A stretch of DNA of 26,487 bases from JBOHPP01 sp050731755 (GCA_050731755.1 JBOHPP010000144.1:1-26487); one strand, 5' to 3'. Counted from the first letter of the stretch, positions 1-8,763 are shown. Notes: generated by a model not told the origin, from the letters alone. Program-made: numbers and translations.

Positions 1-96
1 GGCCTGGCCACCGAGCACGAGCTGATCTGGGGCTCCTACTACCTCTTCGAGGCGCTGTCGGTGCTGGCCGGGCGGCTTGAGCCGGCGCGAATCTGA
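1..96 (+). CDS. C-terminal end of an unidentified protein, possibly GH88-like
   Basis: Only the last 31 codons are inside the window, read in frame 1 up to a TGA at 94-96. The visible residues include HELIWGSYYLFEALSVLAG. A Trp-Gly-(Ser/Asp)-Tyr-Tyr stretch leading into a final helix resembles the C-terminus of unsaturated glucuronyl hydrolases (GH88/GH105), but this is a weak match over a short piece. The gene lies outside the island, upstream of the tRNA, and should be part of the original chromosomal context. Confidence 0.5.
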   Translation, partial: GLATEHELIWGSYYLFEALSVLAGRLEPARI

Positions 97-105
97 GGGG
101 CGGGG

Positions 106-134
106 TTGACAGGCCTCCACCACCTGGGTACCCT
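106..134 (+). promoter_or_regulatory. Promoter of the tRNA-fMet gene
   Basis: A perfect -35 box TTGACA (106-111) is followed after exactly 17 bases by TACCCT (129-134), a weaker -10. Transcription would begin near 141, about five bases before the mature tRNA 5' end at 146. Copies 2 and 3 of the tRNA 3' half have no comparable promoter next to them, so only this copy is likely to be expressed. Confidence 0.6.
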
Positions 135-145
135 TCCTGAGTCAC

Positions 146-904
<759 letters not shown>

Positions 905-905
<1 letters not shown>

Positions 906-1327
906 GCGCCCTGGCCACGCTGCTCCGCGAAGACTTCGTGCAAGCCTATGGACGGGAGCTGCCGGCAGTGGTCCAGTGTTTCGCCGACGACTTCGATGCC
1001 TGTATCGCCCATCTACGCTTCCCGCTCCGCCACCGGAAGGTGATTCGGACGACCAATCTTCTCGAGCGCCTGTTCCTCGAAGAACGGCGCCGCACCAAGA
1101 TCATCCCGCACGCCTTCGGCGAGCGGCCGGTGCTCAAGCTGATGTACGCGGCAGTGATCCGCGCCGCCGACCGCTGGCGGGGGCTCATCGTCGGCGAGTT
1201 CGAGCAGCGTCAGCTGCGGGCGATTCGTGAGGACCTCAACCGCGCCCACGTCGAGCGGACTCGCCCGGCCGTGCGCCCAATCCCGGGTGCGTCCCCGTCC
1301 AAGTTATCCAGCAAGGTTCGGACTTGA
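905..1327 (+). mobile_element. IS256-family (mutator-type) transposase fragment
   Basis: The frame ending at 1327 carries the C-terminal third of a mutator-type transposase. Seen are LPAVVQCFADDF, the signature FP-x-RH-x-x-IRTTNLLER, EERRRTKIIPHAF and the last helices AVIRAADRWRGL. The N-terminal domain and most of the catalytic core are absent. The same frame stays open leftward to 350, but that part is only the shadow of the recombinase on the other strand. The left limit (about 905) coincides with loss of recombinase homology, so insertion followed by deletion is the simplest explanation. No inverted repeat or target duplication could be recognised. Confidence 0.75.
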
Positions 1328-1692
1328 CCACAATCCGGAGCCCGCAGAGCGTCTACTGGTGTGGGTTACGCTGGCCGCGGCGGTAGCGGTCAGTGCCTTT
1401 AGCGGGCTATGGCGTTGATGAAAGCGAAGATGCGGGCTCCTGTTTTCGGGCCACCTTGGTGCGCCTCTGGACAGATCAGGAACTTCATAGAGGGCCGACC
1501 CTCTCCGGGGCGGCCCGACTTGGACGAGGCCCAACCTCGGTTCCGTGAGTCGGGGCCTACATTCGCGCCCGGCGGCTGACCCCCTCAGGGGCCGCCGGCG
1601 TCGCGAACCGGTCCTCCACCGTGGTGAGGACCCGGCCGTAAGCGGGCGAGGGAAGGCGCACGTGGATGACGGCCACGAAGTCGCCGTCCTCC
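1328..1692. other. Gene-free stretch, 365 bases
   Basis: No convincing gene is visible. A 62-codon minus-strand frame (1557-1745) overlaps the end of the cyclase gene and has no recognisable motif or start signal. The region may contain the outer end of the IS256 remnant, but no clear inverted repeat was found. Confidence 0.5.
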
Positions 1693-4600
1693 TCAGCGGG
1701 GCGCGTTGAGCTCGACGATGCGTTGCACGAAGGCCGCGCGCTCAAGGCTCGCCTTCAGCCCCGGATTCTGCAGACGCGTCCGCATGCCATCGATGATGTC
1801 CAGCGACGCTCCGTGAGCCGCGCGCGCGTCCTCGGCCTTGCCGGCCGCGGCACGGAGGCGGCCGAGCGCCGCGTGGGTCCGCCAGAGCTGGCCGGGGTTG
1901 CCGATCGCCTGCGCGATCGTGAGGGCCTCGCGCAACGCCTGCTCGGCCTCGTCCCAGCGTCGCTGGCGGGTCGCGATCTCGCCCTTGGCCCGCCAGCCCT
2001 TGACGAGGTTCTTCCGCGCGCGCGTCCGCGTGGCGATCTCCAGGCACTGATCGGCCCACCGGGTGGCCTTCGCGTAGTCGCCGCGCGTGAGCCAGAGATC
2101 GGCCATGCTCCCGAAGAGGTGGGTGGAGTAGCGCCACTTCATCCAGTCACTGGTCGCCGGATCCTTCACCATGCGGTACACGCCATCGAGCACCTCTCCG
2201 GCCAGCGTCAGATCCCCCTTCACGATGAAGATGTCGCCGAGATTGGTCTCGGCATTGCCTGCCGTCTCGGGATCGCCCCGCTTGCGGGCTCCCTCGGCGC
2301 AGCGGCGGCTGTACTCGATCGCCCGCTCGAGATCGCCCAGCTCGCTCCAGAGCCAGCCCAACGTGTTGAGGATCCGGTGGTACATAACCTCGTCGCCGAT
2401 CTTCTCGCAGAAGGCCAACCCTTCCTCGCCGATGGCGAGGGCCTCGTCGTAGTCGCCCTTGCCGACCAGGACGACGGTATGGATGAAGAGGAGCCAGTAC
2501 ACGGGGATGACCACCCCGCTCTCGCGGGCGGTCTTGAGGCCCTCGATCGCGACCCGCTTGGCGTCGTCGTAATGGCCCTCCCAGTTCCGGAGGAGCGCCG
2601 AGAAGCCGAGCGAGAACGCCTCGTGGACCTTGTCGTCCGCCGCCCGGCTGAGCGTCAGCGCCTGGTCGAACTCCCGCTGCGCGTCCTCGAGCTGCTCGGT
2701 AACCGCGAGGACAAAGCCGGTCGTGAAGTGTCCCGCGGCGAGCACGGGCTTGGCGTCGAGCGGCGCGGCGGCGGCGATGGCCTCGCGCGATTCCGCCAGT
2801 GCGTGCTCGAAGTCGTGCGCCCACAGTGACGCGAAGCCCATGCCGGCCAGCGCCGCCCCCTCCTTGACGCGGTCGCCGGCGCGGCGGGCCAGGCCCAGCA
2901 GGCGCTCGGCTTCCGCGCGGGAGTTCGCGAAGTCGCTCAGCATGAAGTAGAGGCCCGACTTCGCCTCGTGGATGGCCATGAGCGTGTCGAGGCCCACGGC
3001 TTCGCCGAGATGGGAGGCCGCTTCCAGCGCCTGGTCGTAGAGGCTGATGGCCTCGCGGTTGGCGAAGGTCTTGGAGCCCTTGTCGGCCGCCTTGAGCAAA
3101 TACTCGAGCGCGCGCGCCCAGTCCTCGGCCTTCGAGAAGTGGTACGCGAGCATCTCGTAGTGCTCGGTCAAGCGGTCGCCGTACAGCTCCTCGATCGCCA
3201 GCGCGATCACCTGGTGCAGCTCCTTGCGCCGCTGGACCAGCATCGAGTTGTACGCGACGTCGTGGGTGAGGGCGTGCTTGAACATGTAGGCGAGCTCGGG
3301 GAAAAGGCTCTTCTCGTAGATCAGCTCGATGGCCTTGAGCTCGCGCAAGAAGTCCTCGGTACGCCCGCGGAGGTCGGCGATGCGGTCCAGGAGGCGCCGG
3401 GTGAACTCGCGCCCGATGACGGAGGCGAGCTGGAGCGTCTTCTTGGGGGCGTCGGCCAGCCGGTCGATCCGCGCCATGATCACGTCCTGGATCGTGTCGG
3501 GGATGACGATCTCGTCCAGCCGCTTCGTGAGGACGTAGCGGCTTCCCTCGCGGCGGATGGCGCCCACCTCCTGGAGCGACTTCACCACCTCCTCGACGAA
3601 GAAGGGGTTGCCCTCGGCCTTCCTGACGATGAGATTCTTCAGCTCTTCGGGGAGGTTCTCGGCGGACAGGAGCACCTGCGCCATCTGGACGCTGTCCTCG
3701 CTCGAGAGTGTGTCGATCGCGATCCGTGTGTGATAGGTCCGCTCGCCGAAGGGGTGCGTGTAGCCGGGCCGGTAAGTGAGGATGTGGAGAATCCGGCGCG
3801 TGGGGATGCTGTCGGCCGTGAACAGCAGGCTCTCCTCGGTGGCCTTGTCGATCCAGTGGACGTCCTCATGGACGAGCACCTGCGGCCGCACCTCGGAGGC
3901 CCGTAGCAGGAGGCGCCGGAGCGCGTCGAAGATCTCCCCGCGGCGCTGCTGCGGGTCCATGGTCGGCACGGCTGGATCGCCGGGATCGACCGAGAGGACG
4001 TAGCGGAGGTAGGGGACAATGGGGCGAAGATCCTCGCCCAGGAGGACGACGCCGCGCTCGACCTTCTTGGCGATCGTGCCCTCGGTGTCGCCCTCCTCGA
4101 TCCGGAAGGTGCGTTTCATCATGTCCACGGTCGGATGGAGCGCGATGGACCGCCCGAAGGACATGCAGCGCCCCTCGTTCCAGGTGGCCAGATCGCCGAG
4201 TCGGCGCCTGAACTCGTACAGGAGGCGCGATTTGCCGATGCCAGGCTCGCCGACGATGAAGACGACCTGGCCGTGGCCGGCTTTGACCTTCTCGAAGCAC
4301 TCGAAGAGCAGGCGCAGCTCGCGCTCCCGGCCAACGTAGGGCGTGAGCCCGCGCTCGGCCTCGACCTCCAGCCGCCCGCGCGCCTGACGGGCGGCGATGA
4401 CCTCCCACGCCCGGACGGGCTCGGCCCTGCCCTTGAGCGTGAGGTCGCCGAGGGGCCGCGTGTAGAAGTAGCCCTCCACCAGCCGATGGGTCGCGTCCGA
4501 GACGAGGATGCGCCCGGGGTCGGCGGCTTGCTGCAGGCGGGCGGCGATGTTGGTGGTGTCGCCGACAGCGGTGTAATCCATCCGGAGGTCGCTGCCGATG

Positions 4601-5217
4601 GAGCCGACGACGACGAGGCCGGTGTTGAGGCCTTGGCGGACCGTGAAGGTGATGCCGCGCTTGCGCTGGAGCTCCTCCTGGTGGCCCTCCAGCGCCTTGC
4701 GGATGCCGAGGGCGGCGTGGACGGCGCGCTGGGCGTGGTCCTCGTGGGCGATGGGCGCGCCGAAGAGCGCCATGATGCCGTCGCCGAGGAACTGGTTGAC
4801 GGTGCCCTCGTAGCGGTGGACTTCCTCGAGCATGAGCTCGAAGGCGCGGGTCATGAGGCGGTGGACGTCCTCGGGGTCCAGGCGTTCGGAAAGCGAGGTG
4901 AAGCCGGAGACGTCCACGAAGAGGACGGTAACCTGCTTGCGCTCGCCCTCGAGCGCGCTGCGCGAGGTGAGGATCTTCTCGGCGAGGTGCTTGGGCGTGT
5001 AGGCGCCGGGCGAACCGAACTGCGCCGGCGGGGCTGGCGCCGTGGCGGCAGGCGCGACCGCATCGGCGGCGAGGTCCGCGCCGCAGGCGTCGCAGAAGCG
5101 GCTACCAGGCTCGACCTGGGCGTTGCACTTCGGGCAAACGGCTTCGAGCCGGGCTCCGCACTGGCGGCAGAACTGAGCGCTCGGACGGTTCTGGGCCTGG
5201 CACCGAGGACACTGCAT
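1693..5217 (-). CDS. Zinc-ribbon / class III adenylate cyclase / AAA ATPase / TPR protein
   Basis: A 1174-residue multidomain signalling protein. Residues 3-45 hold two CxxC...CxxC zinc ribbons (C3, C6, C17, C20; C28, C31, C42, C45). A Pro/Ala linker leads to a class III nucleotide cyclase domain (about 93-275). Its metal Asp are D102 (FVDVSGFTS) and D146 (GDGIMALFGAP), the transition-state pair is N223 and R227, and K94 and D214 indicate ATP rather than GTP. An ATPase domain follows, with Walker A GEPGIGKS (323-330) and Walker B VLVHEDVHW (447-455). The last 450 residues or so are TPR helices. All key residues are present, so it should make cAMP and couple this to ATP-driven, TPR-mediated sensing; the ligand is unknown. 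No membrane segment is seen. The start is supported by GGAGG six bases upstream. Confidence 0.93.
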   Translation of the reverse strand: MQCPRCQAQNRPSAQFCRQCGARLEAVCPKCNAQVEPGSRFCDACGADLAADAVAPAATAPAPPAQFGSPGAYTPKHLAEKILTSRSALEGERKQVTVLFVDVSGFTSLSERLDPEDVHRLMTRAFELMLEEVHRYEGTVNQFLGDGIMALFGAPIAHEDHAQRAVHAALGIRKALEGHQEELQRKRGITFTVRQGLNTGLVVVGSIGSDLRMDYTAVGDTTNIAARLQQAADPGRILVSDATHRLVEGYFYTRPLGDLTLKGRAEPVRAWEVIAARQARGRLEVEAERGLTPYVGRERELRLLFECFEKVKAGHGQVVFIVGEPGIGKSRLLYEFRRRLGDLATWNEGRCMSFGRSIALHPTVDMMKRTFRIEEGDTEGTIAKKVERGVVLLGEDLRPIVPYLRYVLSVDPGDPAVPTMDPQQRRGEIFDALRRLLLRASEVRPQVLVHEDVHWIDKATEESLLFTADSIPTRRILHILTYRPGYTHPFGERTYHTRIAIDTLSSEDSVQMAQVLLSAENLPEELKNLIVRKAEGNPFFVEEVVKSLQEVGAIRREGSRYVLTKRLDEIVIPDTIQDVIMARIDRLADAPKKTLQLASVIGREFTRRLLDRIADLRGRTEDFLRELKAIELIYEKSLFPELAYMFKHALTHDVAYNSMLVQRRKELHQVIALAIEELYGDRLTEHYEMLAYHFSKAEDWARALEYLLKAADKGSKTFANREAISLYDQALEAASHLGEAVGLDTLMAIHEAKSGLYFMLSDFANSRAEAERLLGLARRAGDRVKEGAALAGMGFASLWAHDFEHALAESREAIAAAAPLDAKPVLAAGHFTTGFVLAVTEQLEDAQREFDQALTLSRAADDKVHEAFSLGFSALLRNWEGHYDDAKRVAIEGLKTARESGVVIPVYWLLFIHTVVLVGKGDYDEALAIGEEGLAFCEKIGDEVMYHRILNTLGWLWSELGDLERAIEYSRRCAEGARKRGDPETAGNAETNLGDIFIVKGDLTLAGEVLDGVYRMVKDPATSDWMKWRYSTHLFGSMADLWLTRGDYAKATRWADQCLEIATRTRARKNLVKGWRAKGEIATRQRRWDEAEQALREALTIAQAIGNPGQLWRTHAALGRLRAAAGKAEDARAAHGASLDIIDGMRTRLQNPGLKASLERAAFVQRIVELNAPR

Positions 5218-5270
5218 GCTGGACCTCCACCCTGAAGCGGGCGTCTCGACGACCGGCCGGGGTGGGCGAG

Positions 5271-5279
5271 ACTATAGCA
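5271..5279 (-). promoter_or_regulatory. Extended -10 promoter of the cyclase gene
   Basis: On the minus strand the sequence reads TGCTATAGT, a textbook extended -10 (TG-n-TATAGT), 54 bases upstream of the cyclase start. No good -35 sits at the right distance, which extended -10 promoters tolerate. Predicted start of transcription is near 5264. Confidence 0.5.
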
Positions 5280-5592
5280 CCAACATGCACATTTTCCGCA
5301 CCTGGTTCATCGCCAGGGCGTGGCGAGTGGGCAGGCGGGATGTCGTGGATCAACCCGGCGTCCTGCCCGATCAGCCTGCCCAAGCTGGTGCGGGTGGGCT
5401 GAGCGTCATCCTGGGGTGGTAGCGCAGGACGGGCTGATGGCGAGGCCGTCACGGTTGTGGATCGGTATCCACGTCGACTACGACCAACTCGTCCGAACAC
5501 TGTGAAGCCATCGCGCCGAACCACGGCATGCAGCCGACGGCCTGCGGCCGCGGCTGATACCAGGGCGTTCGGCTCGAGGACGCTCCGCGGAG
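5280..5592. other. Gene-free stretch, 313 bases
   Basis: No gene could be supported between the cyclase promoter and the ParA-like remnant. Short frames exist on both strands, but none has a recognisable domain or start signal. Confidence 0.5.
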
Positions 5593-5738
5593 TCTTATTT
5601 TATCCGCCGCCTTCTCGAGAAGATCGACAACTCGCCGAAGCTGCCCGGTACGACTACGTCCTGTTCGACTGCCCTCCATCCTTCACACCCTTGTCGTACA
5701 GCGTCCTCGCCTCCTGTGATCTCGTGCTGCGCACATAT
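5593..5738 (+). pseudogene. ParA-like ATPase remnant, frameshifted
   Basis: Two adjacent frames join into one ParA-like segment. Residues FIRRLLEKIDNSPKL are read in the frame of 5593. After a one-base shift near 5640-5649 the text continues as YDYVLFDCPPSFTPLSYSVL, the conserved ParA/MinD Walker B region (hydrophobic-hydrophobic-D-CPPS), then ASCDLVL. The P-loop half and everything after DLVL are missing. It is a dead fragment of a partition ATPase, of the sort left behind by plasmids and integrative elements. Confidence 0.65.
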
Positions 5739-6032
5739 AAGCAGCTTGTGGAGCAGGCACGAGCCGGAGCGCGCGACGAGGTTCAGGCGAAGCTGTCGTC
5801 GATGGGGCTGCCGGATCTCGACCTACTCAGACGAGAACTCGGAGTGTCGCTCGGATCGAAGAAGCCCTCGAGGGAGCGACTCGTCCCGATGATCCAGGGG
5901 AGGATCAGCGAGAGCGTGATGATGGGGCAGCACGCGAGCCGGGATCGGCTGCTCTTGGGTGCCGCCGGGGCCGACTCGCGTCGGCGGCGGAGTCGCCGCT
6001 GTTCGTCGCAAGGTTCGTGGAGCATGCAATGA
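5739..6032 (+). other. Unidentified reading frame fused behind the ParA remnant
   Basis: The frame that encodes the ParA Walker B region continues without a stop to 6032. From about YKQLVEQARAGARDEVQ onward it no longer resembles ParA. Segments such as DLDLLRRELGVSLGSKKPSR and LVPMIQGRISESVMMG have the look of real helical protein with balanced charge, then degenerate into Arg/Ser-rich low-information residues near 5970. I do not recognise the family. It may be the C-terminal half of a second gene joined by deletion. No start codon of its own is evident. Confidence 0.35.
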
Positions 6033-6253
6033 CCGTCAGGCTGATGGCGCGAGGCCGCGGCCGCCGCCGGTGATATGGCTCACGAACCAGACAGAAGCGA
6101 GCCAGGGCGGGCCAGATTGGCGGGTCGGAGAAGGCGGGACGGGCCGGGGTGCCGGCTGGCGTGGGCAGCCTGCGAATCCGAACGGCGCCGCCGGCCCAGC
6201 TTATGGCTGAGTGGCATAGGTGGAACGTCGCCCGGCGCTGTCGGAGACCCGGT

Positions 6254-6289
6254 TTTGCATACGTACGGTCCCGCTGCTATGATACGTAT
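6254..6289 (+). promoter_or_regulatory. Promoter and candidate operator of the vapBC-like operon
   Basis: TTTGCA (6254-6259) and TATGAT (6278-6283) are spaced by 18 bases. Transcription would begin about seven bases later, on the A of the antitoxin ATG at 6290, giving a leaderless mRNA; no Shine-Dalgarno is seen. The heptamer ATACGTA occurs twice, at 6259-6265 and within the palindrome ATACGTAT at 6282-6289, flanking the promoter spacer and covering the start. This suits autorepression by the antitoxin. Confidence 0.5.
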
Positions 6290-6517
6290 ATGGCCAAGCT
6301 CACGCTGAGCGTCGACCCTGACGTGATCCGCCAGGCGAAGCGGTATGCCGACGCCCACGGCACCTCTGTATCGCGGCTGGTGGAGCGCTTTCTCGGCCTG
6401 CTCGGCCGGCCGCCCGCCCGCACGGATGACCCCCCTGTTCTCCGCCGACTTCGCGGGATCCTTAAGGAGGGTGGCCGGGAGGAATATCGGCACCACCTCG
6501 TCCGGAAGTACCGTTGA
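6290..6517 (+). CDS. VapB-like antitoxin (DUF6364-type ribbon-helix-helix)
   Basis: A 75-residue protein opening MAKLTLSVDPDVIRQAKRYA, with HGTSVSRLVERFL following: a beta strand plus two helices as in ribbon-helix-helix antitoxins of the DUF6364 type. The basic C-terminal tail (LRGILKEGGREEYRHHL) would wrap the toxin. The stop overlaps the TTG start of the downstream PIN toxin, typical of co-translated toxin-antitoxin pairs. Frames opening further upstream (6149) are not supported: the ATG at 6290 sits directly at a predicted transcription start. It should bind its own promoter and neutralise the PIN RNase. Confidence 0.8.
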   Translation: MAKLTLSVDPDVIRQAKRYADAHGTSVSRLVERFLGLLGRPPARTDDPPVLRRLRGILKEGGREEYRHHLVRKYR

Positions 6518-6963
6518 AGCGGCTCCTGCTGGATGTGAACGTCGTCCTCGACGTCCTGATGGCACGTTCCCCACATCGGGAGACCGCTGCTGCGCTGTGG
6601 GCCGCTCTCGAAACCGGACGTGGACGCGGCGTGCTCGCGGCGCACGCCGTCACCACAATCCACTACCTGGTGGAGCGGAACCTGGGCCGTAGGGTCGCCC
6701 GCCAAGCCGTCGAGGCGTTACTGACGGTGTACGAGGTCGCACCGGTTGACGACGCGGTGCTGCGCAGCGCGCTCGCCCTCGACTGGCGAGACCTCGAGGA
6801 CGCCGTTGGTGCCGCCGCGGCAGTCGCCAACAGCTGCGACGCCCTCGTGACTCGGGACCAGGAAGGGTTCCGCGGGTGTCCGATCCCCGTGATCGACCCG
6901 GGAACGGCCCTCGCGTGGCTCACCGTCGAACCCGAAGACAGGCCCGGCGCCACGGGAACGTAG
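6514..6963 (+). CDS. VapC-like PIN-domain toxin ribonuclease
   Basis: A 149-residue PIN domain protein predicted to cut RNA using Mg ions. The acidic site is complete: D7 (LLLDVNVVLD), E54 (HYLVERN), D96 (LEDAV) and D115 (LVTRDQEGF). It starts with TTG at 6514, four bases inside the antitoxin's end (TTGA overlap), so the two are translationally coupled. The order antitoxin then toxin is standard for vapBC. The C-terminal tail after GTALAWL is longer and disordered. Nothing suggests inactivation. Confidence 0.88.
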   Translation: MKRLLLDVNVVLDVLMARSPHRETAAALWAALETGRGRGVLAAHAVTTIHYLVERNLGRRVARQAVEALLTVYEVAPVDDAVLRSALALDWRDLEDAVGAAAAVANSCDALVTRDQEGFRGCPIPVIDPGTALAWLTVEPEDRPGATGT

Positions 6964-7041
6964 TCCTCCTAACCGGACCCATCGACGGACGTCGCAGCGA
7001 TTGCGTCGTCATCTCGTTCCATGAGGAACAGAGGCAAGTCG

Positions 7042-7305
7042 ATGAAGACGAGTAACAGGGCGGGCCAGCGGGCGAGGCGGGGTGCCGTGCGTCCAGACGA
7101 CGCCTGCCCGGAGTGCGGCACTCCGATGAGAGAGAGAAAGGGCAAGCTCAAGCTTCCCGTGAACGACGAGGAGATCACGGTCCCTGAGGCAACGCAGCTC
7201 AGTTGCCCGAGATGCCACGAGGTGGTCTTGCGATTCGATGACGCGCGACGACTCCGGCAACGAGCGCTGGAGAGCTATCGGGGAAAGTACGGGCTCTTCG
7301 AATGA
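7042..7305 (+). CDS. MqsA-type antitoxin, zinc-finger half only
   Basis: Residues match the YgiT/MqsA zinc finger: ACPECGTPM, then a hairpin strand region, VPEATQLSCPRCHEVVL (second CxxC), then FDDARRLRQRALESYRGKYGLF. In this family the last segment normally leads into a helix-turn-helix domain, but here a stop (TGA 7303-7305) follows two residues later. The 87-residue start at 7042 is preferred over 7021 because GAGG lies seven bases upstream. The truncated product could still bind zinc and perhaps a toxin, but has no DNA-binding domain. No partner toxin gene is next to it. Confidence 0.7.
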   Translation: MKTSNRAGQRARRGAVRPDDACPECGTPMRERKGKLKLPVNDEEITVPEATQLSCPRCHEVVLRFDDARRLRQRALESYRGKYGLFE

Positions 7306-7355
7306 TTCGCGATTTGCCGGGGAGTCTCGATTACTTGAGGGAGCACGCGGCGTAG
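7302..7355 (+). pseudogene. C-terminal tail of the deleted MqsA-type antitoxin
   Basis: A different frame starting with an ATG that overlaps the antitoxin stop (ATGA) reads MIRDLPGSLDYLREHAA and then TAG. This closely resembles the last helix of HTH-containing MqsA-like antitoxins, where a residue run like LLRLIRDxPxxxxxL ends the protein. The zinc finger and this tail therefore flank a missing helix-turn-helix, as if about 60 codons were deleted with a frameshift. Confidence 0.5.
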
Positions 7356-7438
7356 CTGAAGCGAAGCCAGGAGAAAAGCGCGACGATTACCTGCGCTCGC
7401 AACCGACCTGCGCATGGGCCGGCGAAGGCGCCGGGCCG

Positions 7439-8434
7439 TCAGCGCTTGCGGCGCCTCCCCGATTTCCGGCGCCGGGCGTGGGCGCGGAGCCAGCGCGTCG
7501 CGTCCGGCGTCGCCCGCCACGCCTCGCCGAGCTCCGCCTCGCAGCTCACGGCTTCCTCCCGGCTGCCCGGGGCGTAGCTGGCGGGCTCGGGGCCCGGCCA
7601 TTCGCTTTCACCCGCGAGGAACTGCGGCACGTGGCGGTTGGTTCGGAGCGCCTCGCGCAGGCGCTCGCGCGCAGCACGGCTGTCGCCCTCACGGCGGAAG
7701 ACCGAGAGGGCGCGGCCGTAGCGCCAGAGCGCGCTCGGCTCGTCGCCGAACTGGTCGAGGAGCGTGGCAACTTCCGCGTCGCGCGCGGCGAGCATGAGCG
7801 CGGCGAGGAGCGAGTAGCGCACGCCCTGATTGTCGCCGGGATTGAGCCGGAGCAGCTCGCGGTAGTGCTCGATTGCCTCCTCGCGCCGGTCGAGGGCCTC
7901 CAGGCACTGGGCGAGGCCGAACCGCGCGCGCATGTACGGGCGGGTCCGGACGATCCCCCAGAAGTGGCCCGCCTCCTGCGCGAACGGGTCCGGTCCCAGC
8001 GCGCGTTCGCCGGCCGCCACGCCCGCCTCGTAGAGGGCCCGGGCCTCCTCCGGGTGGCGGCTCTCCTCGGCCAGCATGACGTAGGCGTCGGCGCAGTCGG
8101 CCGACAGCTCGAGCGCCTGGCGGGCGAGCTGGATCCGGCGGCGCCCGCGCGCCTCGAACGCCCGGTACATCAGGTCCTGTGCCTTTTCCAGCGGGGTGGT
8201 CGCGGTGGACGGCAGCGCATCGATCGGCCCCGAGAACCGCCGGTGGAGGGCCGCGTTGGCCTCGTTCAGGGACTCGAACATCGAAGTCTGTGCGAAGCGC
8301 TCGACCTCGGCCATCAGGCGCTCCATGGCCCGGCGGTCCGGCGGGCCCGGCCGCCGCGGGGGCGGTGCGTCGAGCGGCGCGAGCAGTTCGGGGATCGCGA
8401 GCGTGACCGCCCGCGGACCCTCGGGGGTCCGCAC
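7439..8434 (-). CDS. TPR protein of unknown function (ST7-like)
   Basis: From the GTG at 8434 the product has 331 residues. Helical repeats include AQDLMYRAFEARGRRRIQLA, SADCADAYVMLAEES, then RTRPYMRARFGLAQCLEALD and HYRELLRLNPGDNQGVRYSL, a conserved block of a bacterial ST7-like TPR family. The C-terminus ends in a strongly basic tail (HARRRKSGRRRKR). No signal peptide or membrane segment is seen, so it is probably cytoplasmic and acts in protein-protein contacts. The GTG has GGAG seven bases upstream, but the frame is open and protein-like well before it, so the true N-terminus may be longer. Confidence 0.8.
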   Translation of the reverse strand: MRTPEGPRAVTLAIPELLAPLDAPPPRRPGPPDRRAMERLMAEVERFAQTSMFESLNEANAALHRRFSGPIDALPSTATTPLEKAQDLMYRAFEARGRRRIQLARQALELSADCADAYVMLAEESRHPEEARALYEAGVAAGERALGPDPFAQEAGHFWGIVRTRPYMRARFGLAQCLEALDRREEAIEHYRELLRLNPGDNQGVRYSLLAALMLAARDAEVATLLDQFGDEPSALWRYGRALSVFRREGDSRAARERLREALRTNRHVPQFLAGESEWPGPEPASYAPGSREEAVSCEAELGEAWRATPDATRWLRAHARRRKSGRRRKR

Positions 8435-8680
8435 CTCGCGACTCCAGCGGCCGCTGTCGATCTCCGCCTCGGTGCTTTGCGCCAGCGCGAGGAGGAGGGC
8501 TTCCAGGTCGGCGAGCTCGGCCGCGCGGGGCCGGCGGAGCCGGCCATCATCGGTGCTCTCCCCAGGGAGCCAGGACTTCCTGTGACGACTGGATGTTACC
8601 CCGGGGCGAGGCCCTTTCGCGCATGGAGTTGTGGACGCGGTCCTTCCGCTCGGCGAGCTCGTCGTACACGCACCGCTTGT
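8435..8680 (-). other. In-frame upstream extension of the TPR gene, with no start codon
   Basis: The TPR frame stays open upstream to a stop at 8683-8681. Residues just before the GTG read like true protein (for example RAAELADLEALLLALAQSTE then EIDSGRWSRE). Yet no ATG, GTG or TTG occurs in this frame. An ATGATG at 8550 with GGGGAG at ideal distance lies one frame off. A single-base frameshift near 8530-8550 would join that start to the TPR protein. The rest of the stretch up to 8769 shows only the brnT promoter. Confidence 0.45.
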
Positions 8681-8734
8681 TCAGCGTCGTCTCAGAGATC
8701 GCTACAAAGGCCGTCTTCCAGCCATACGAACATA

Positions 8735-8763
8735 TGGCGAAGCCGGCGGCTTCGTGCTAGCCT
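8735..8763 (+). promoter_or_regulatory. Candidate promoter of the brnTA-like operon
   Basis: TGCTAGCCT (8755-8763) is an extended -10 form with a poor -35, TGGCGA (8735-8740), 17 bases upstream of the hexamer. The predicted transcription start falls on the GTG start codon at 8770 and there is no Shine-Dalgarno, so the message may be leaderless, as proposed for the vapBC-like pair. Confidence 0.35.

Noticed and set aside
1557..1745. 62-codon minus-strand frame after the cyclase
   Set aside because: It starts inside the cyclase gene, has no ribosome site and no recognisable motif.
1666..2829. 387-codon plus-strand frame opposite the cyclase TPR region
   Set aside because: Antisense shadow; no family pattern.
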